Source of the DNA: Rhodobacter sp.
GTDB lineage: Bacteria; Pseudomonadota; Alphaproteobacteria; Rhodobacterales; Rhodobacteraceae
Direction of reading: 5' to 3'
Assembly: GCA_003536295.1 (NCBI GenBank)
Contig: DPZQ01000008.1
Span: 1 to 7,913 of the forward strand
DNA length: 7,913 nt
Of the stretch, positions 6,609 to 7,913 are shown piece after piece. The position numbers and the translations under genes were made by a program. The notes beneath the pieces were generated by a model. The model did not search any database and was not told the origin of the DNA. It saw only the letters and a program-made list of their open reading frames with translations. How positions within the stretch are numbered: position 1 is the first letter of the stretch; the number at the start of each line of letters is the position of its first letter.

Positions 6609-7524
6609 GGTAGGCATTTCACCGATTGCGTGGCAAAATGATGATCTACCCGATTTGACGGCGGCCTATTCGATGCAGCAAGCTTTGCAAGAATCCTACG
6701 CCATCGGCTATAGTGGGATAGAGCGCGGCCGCGCCATGCCTCAAGACACCGAAGTTCTGCGCCAATATCTCGATCAAAACCATCTGTTACTTTGTGGGGG
6801 TTGGTGCTCGGGCAATTTGATGGTGAATTCGGTGGCCGATGAAATCGCCGCCATCTCGCGACAGGTTGAGCAATTTGTGGCGCTTAAATCGCCCTGTTTG
6901 GTTTATGCTGAATGCTCAAATACCGTACAAGGCGATATTACCACCTCGATCAATCAGCGCCCCAAGCTGAGCCGTTCGGATGTGATGGCTTATGGCGCTA
7001 AACTTAGCGAAGTTGCTAAATGGATGGCTGATCAGGGTATGGTTTTGGCCTATCATCATCACATGGGCTCGATGATCGAAGATCAAAATGACATTGATGT
7101 GTTGATGCAAAGTTCATCCCCCGAGGTGACTTTGCTGTTTGACACGGGCCATTTGCACTTTGGCGGCGCGGATGTGATGGGCACGTTGAACCGATGGGGC
7201 GACCGTGTGCGGCATGTGCACTTTAAGGACGTGCGCGCCGATGTGGCACGCAAAATTAGAGATCACGATAAAAGCTTTTTAGATGCGGTCATCGCAGGGG
7301 CCTTTACTGTGCCGGGTGATTCTGACGGGATCATTGATTTTGCCGCCATCACGGACTTTTTGGCCAAAATGGATTACAAAGGCTGGATAGTGGTCGAAGC
7401 CGAGCAAGACCCCGCCAAAGCCAACCCCTATCACTATTCTAAAATGGGCTATGATTATATTGTGGCGCTTTGTGCGGCCTCGGGTTTGGCGCTGGATCCT
7501 GTCCATCTTGGGCCGCGTGCATGA
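6598..7524 (+). CDS. iolE: Inosose (2-keto-myo-inositol) dehydratase
   Basis: IolE removes water from 2-keto-myo-inositol to give 3D-trihydroxycyclohexane-1,2-dione (EC 4.2.1.44), the substrate of IolD. The 308 residues form one TIM barrel of the AP-endonuclease-2/xylose-isomerase-like family. The protein begins VGISPIAWQNDD, typical of IolE. Likely metal and substrate residues are the YHHHMG segment (152-157), Asp182 and His185 in DTGHLHFGG, His206 and His208 in HVHFKD, and Glu267 or Glu269 in VVEAEQDP. The exact ligands are inferred from the family. The start at 6598 lies inside the end of iolD (11-base overlap, different frame) and has only a poor A-rich ribosome site, so translation is probably coupled to iolD. 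Its TGA overlaps the iolB ATG by four bases. No signal peptide or membrane segment is seen. Confidence 0.95.
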   Translation: MSVKVGISPIAWQNDDLPDLTAAYSMQQALQESYAIGYSGIERGRAMPQDTEVLRQYLDQNHLLLCGGWCSGNLMVNSVADEIAAISRQVEQFVALKSPCLVYAECSNTVQGDITTSINQRPKLSRSDVMAYGAKLSEVAKWMADQGMVLAYHHHMGSMIEDQNDIDVLMQSSSPEVTLLFDTGHLHFGGADVMGTLNRWGDRVRHVHFKDVRADVARKIRDHDKSFLDAVIAGAFTVPGDSDGIIDFAAITDFLAKMDYKGWIVVEAEQDPAKANPYHYSKMGYDYIVALCAASGLALDPVHLGPRA

Positions 7525-7913
7525 GCGATCTTTTACGCAAACCCAAAGGCCAAAGCGGCAAGGTGCATGACATTACCCCAGCCCAAGCGCGCGGGCCTAA
7601 ATCACCCGATTGGGCCTATGTGGGTTTTGGACTTTACCATCTTAAAGCGGGTGAAAGTGCCTCCGAGGAGACAGGGGCGCGCGAAGTGATCTTGGTGTTA
7701 GTCGAGGGCAAGGCCCAGATCAACGGCGCTGGGTGCGATTTTGGGGTACTTGGGGATCGGATGTCGGTCTTTGAACAAACGCCGCCCCATTGTCTTTATC
7801 TGCCTGATGGCACCGACTGGTCTGCCAAAGCCACGACCGATTGTGTTTTGGCCGTTTGCACGGCTCCTGGGCGCGGAGGCCATCAGGCGCAGATCATCGG
7901 GCCGCAGGGCATC
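7521..7913 (+). CDS. iolB: 5-deoxy-glucuronate isomerase, 3'-partial
   Basis: IolB converts 5-deoxy-glucuronate to 5-dehydro-2-deoxygluconate (EC 5.3.1.30), linking IolD to the IolC kinase. The frame runs without a stop from the ATG at 7521 to the right edge, giving 131 residues of an expected 260-270, so about half the protein is missing. My translation starts MSDLLRKPKGQSGKVHDITP and includes YVGFGLYHLKAGE, REVILVLVEGKA, DRMSVFEQTPPH and AVCTAPGRGGH, which match the N-terminal cupin half of the KduI/IolB family. The ATG overlaps the iolE TGA (ATGA) and no ribosome site precedes it, so reinitiation after iolE is likely. No frameshift is visible. What follows the gene cannot be seen. Confidence 0.92.
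   Translation, partial: MSDLLRKPKGQSGKVHDITPAQARGPKSPDWAYVGFGLYHLKAGESASEETGAREVILVLVEGKAQINGAGCDFGVLGDRMSVFEQTPPHCLYLPDGTDWSAKATTDCVLAVCTAPGRGGHQAQIIGPQGI

Overview
The window reads as a piece of an alphaproteobacterial chromosome, most likely from the Rhodobacterales (Roseobacter group). I infer this from protein wording remembered for that group, from the moderate base composition and from the iolC-D-E-B gene order. I ran no database search, so the taxonomy is an inference. All six genes lie on the + strand. There are no RNA genes, mobile elements, CRISPR arrays or long repeats.

Layout: (1) 1-1072 holds a 5'-truncated 3-oxoadipyl-CoA thiolase (pcaF-like), the last step of the beta-ketoadipate pathway. 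(2) 1116-2606 holds a complete UxaA/GarD-family sugar-acid dehydratase that is clearly AT-richer than its neighbours and has no uronate-pathway partner in view. (3) 2607-2862 is a 256-base AT-rich gap, the only substantial non-coding stretch. It holds weak terminator, promoter and inverted-repeat candidates and a possible short leader frame that ends on the iolC start. (4) 2863-7913 is a tightly packed myo-inositol catabolic operon, iolC-iolD-iolE-iolB. iolC carries an extra C-terminal DUF2090 aldolase-like domain, and iolB runs off the right edge.

The iol genes cover most of one pathway. IolE dehydrates 2-keto-myo-inositol, IolD hydrolytically opens the ring, IolB isomerises 5-deoxy-glucuronate, the IolC kinase domain phosphorylates 5-dehydro-2-deoxygluconate, and the fused C-terminal domain probably cleaves the phosphorylated product to DHAP and malonate semialdehyde. 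The first step (inositol dehydrogenase, iolG), the last step (malonate-semialdehyde dehydrogenase, iolA), the transporter and the iolR regulator are not in the window. The iol genes are joined by an 8-base gap, an 11-base overlap and a 4-base overlap, which points to one translationally coupled transcript.

Nothing here looks like a wholly unknown system. The points most worth a second look are the kinase-aldolase fusion, the compositionally distinct dehydratase where iolR might be expected, and the unexplained iolC leader.
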